Made by a program: the position numbers and the translations under genes
The notes under the pieces: model-generated
What the model saw: only the letters and a program-made list of their open reading frames with translations
Told to the model about the DNA's origin: nothing
Databases searched by the model: none
Shown here: piece after piece, positions 63,367 through 64,000 of the stretch
How the letters are laid out: the number at the start of each line of letters is the position of its first letter
Numbering within the stretch: the first letter of the stretch is position 1
Source: Desulfuromonadaceae bacterium
GTDB taxonomy: Bacteria > Desulfobacterota > Desulfuromonadia > Geobacterales > Pseudopelobacteraceae
Direction: 5' to 3'
DNA: 64,000 nt
NCBI GenBank assembly: GCA_028688955.1
Contig: JAQTXD010000009.1
Coordinates: forward strand, 1 to 64,000

Positions 63367-63753
63367 TCAAGCCAACCGATATTTCACAAGGAGTTCCTGA
63401 AAACTCTGCTGCATCAGTGGCTTGACAAGGTAGTCATCACAACCGCCTACTACCAATGCGTTGATCATATCATCGGGTGAACTGCTCGAGGTCACCATAA
63501 AGACAATCGCACGGGCAGCCCCATGAACCTGCTCCGCCTCGCGAATGAGCCTGAGTGCCTCCAGGCCGTCAATACCGGTCATGGAAATATCCATGCAAAT
63601 CAGATCAAAATAGTCGTTGCTGCCGAGAGCATCTTTGACCTGCTGCAGCGCCTCCTCCCCGCTTTCGGCAAATGTAACGGCCGCACGCCCTTCAAGAAAC
63701 AGGGCAAGTAACTCACGGTTTATTTCAATATCATCAACGATAAGGGCCTTCAT
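63367..63753 (-). CDS. single-domain response regulator (CheY-like)
   Basis: A 128-residue receiver domain without an output domain. The acidic pair Asp7/Asp8, phosphoacceptor Asp55 (in FDLICMDISMTG), Thr98 (VTSSSS) and Lys121 (YLVKPL) are present, so it should be phosphorylated by a histidine kinase. GGAGGAG lies upstream of the ATG. It follows the partial gene at the right edge by 16 bp and is probably co-transcribed with it. Confidence 0.9.
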   Translation of the reverse strand: MKALIVDDIEINRELLALFLEGRAAVTFAESGEEALQQVKDALGSNDYFDLICMDISMTGIDGLEALRLIREAEQVHGAARAIVFMVTSSSSPDDMINALVVGGCDDYLVKPLMQQSFQELLVKYRLA

Positions 63754-63769
63754 CTATTCTCCTCCTGAC

Positions 63770-64000
63770 TTAAGTGGTCCGCTGCTGCAGTTTATATTGA
63801 TTGACATATGTCTGCTCGATTGTCTGGGCTTTGAATTCAAGAGGTGTCATCCCGATAAACCGGAGTCCGCCTTCAATGGTATTTTCAATTATTGAAACGG
63901 CCTCCTTTCGCACTTCCTTGATGATATCACTTTGGCTCCCGAGGGTAATATTCACCCCCTCGTAAAGGACTTTCCTGACATTTATTTTTGGATTGCACCG
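63770..64000 (-). CDS. C-terminal part of an unrecognised protein (cut by the window edge)
   Basis: The frame is open from the window edge (64000) to a stop at 63770, giving 76 codons. A GTG at 63955 is unlikely as the true start because the upstream frame stays open. The visible part is hydrophilic and alternates helix and strand: KINVRKVLYEGVNITLGSQS, DIIKEVRKEAVSIIENTIEG, GLRFIGMTPLEFKAQ. No motif was recognised. Its position before the response regulator suggests a role in the same signalling unit. Confidence 0.5.
   Translation of the reverse strand, partial: RCNPKINVRKVLYEGVNITLGSQSDIIKEVRKEAVSIIENTIEGGLRFIGMTPLEFKAQTIEQTYVNQYKLQQRTT

Overview
The window reads as a chromosomal segment of a Geobacter-like bacterium (Desulfuromonadia/Geobacterales). 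The pointers are LL-diaminopimelate aminotransferase next to dapA and dapB, a probable AhbD-type haem radical SAM enzyme, a bacteriohemerythrin, a cache-GGDEF protein, an HDOD protein, a Lon-like AAA protease of the separate long family, and a sigma-54 type promoter. This is inferred from gene content; no rRNA is present.

1-7.5 kb is a scarred accessory region. A MerR regulator with a small paralogous partner and a divergent HxlR/quinone-oxidoreductase pair are followed by a REP-type Y1 transposase cassette (RAYT) with terminal inverted repeats and two 5'-end-only copies of it. Four short repeat families, a RelE/Phd toxin-antitoxin pair and a duplicated MNT-HEPN module (one copy broken) share the region. 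Several genes (an MBL hydrolase, a zinc phospholipase C) stop exactly where a repeat begins.

7.5-29.4 kb is mostly housekeeping: dapA-dapB-(diguanylate cyclase)-dapL, tag, trmB, a DUF294-like protein, a TonB-like protein with cobyrinate a,c-diamide synthase, ligA-HDOD-DUF1847, an HD hydrolase, a Lon-like protease, hemerythrin, a tiny SAP-like protein, ppiD-purC, a radical SAM protein and tRNA-Phe.

29.4-48.1 kb is a defence and toxin-antitoxin island directly downstream of tRNA-Phe: higB with an HTH-ImmA/IrrE antitoxin, hipBA with four operators at an exact 49-bp period, a winged-helix/nucleotidyltransferase pair, RhuM-Fic between two truncated sulfur-binding-domain (SBD) genes, and AbiEi/AbiEii. 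Its centre is an unusual operon: a PLD-SF2 helicase-DUF3427 protein, a 1636-residue protein (nucleosidase domain carrying an inserted winged helix, long helical repeats, PIN-like C-terminus), a 638-residue helical protein and an SBD fragment. The two middle genes look clearly AT-richer than the outer ones. This is the best candidate for an undescribed system.

48.1-58.7 kb is a guanidine (or urea) assimilation cluster. An ABC importer is followed by a NikR-fold regulator, two carboxyguanidine-deiminase-type proteins (DUF1989), a biotin-dependent urea/guanidine carboxylase and allophanate hydrolase. The substrate would be imported, carboxylated, deiminated and hydrolysed to ammonia and CO2. A sigma-54 promoter abuts an inverted repeat whose 11-mer recurs before the regulator gene. 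The regulator has lost all four nickel ligands of NikR, so it probably senses something else.

58.7-64 kb carries a nitroreductase, an ATP-type phosphofructokinase, nicotinamidase and nicotinate phosphoribosyltransferase (NAD salvage), a single-domain response regulator and a gene cut by the window edge.
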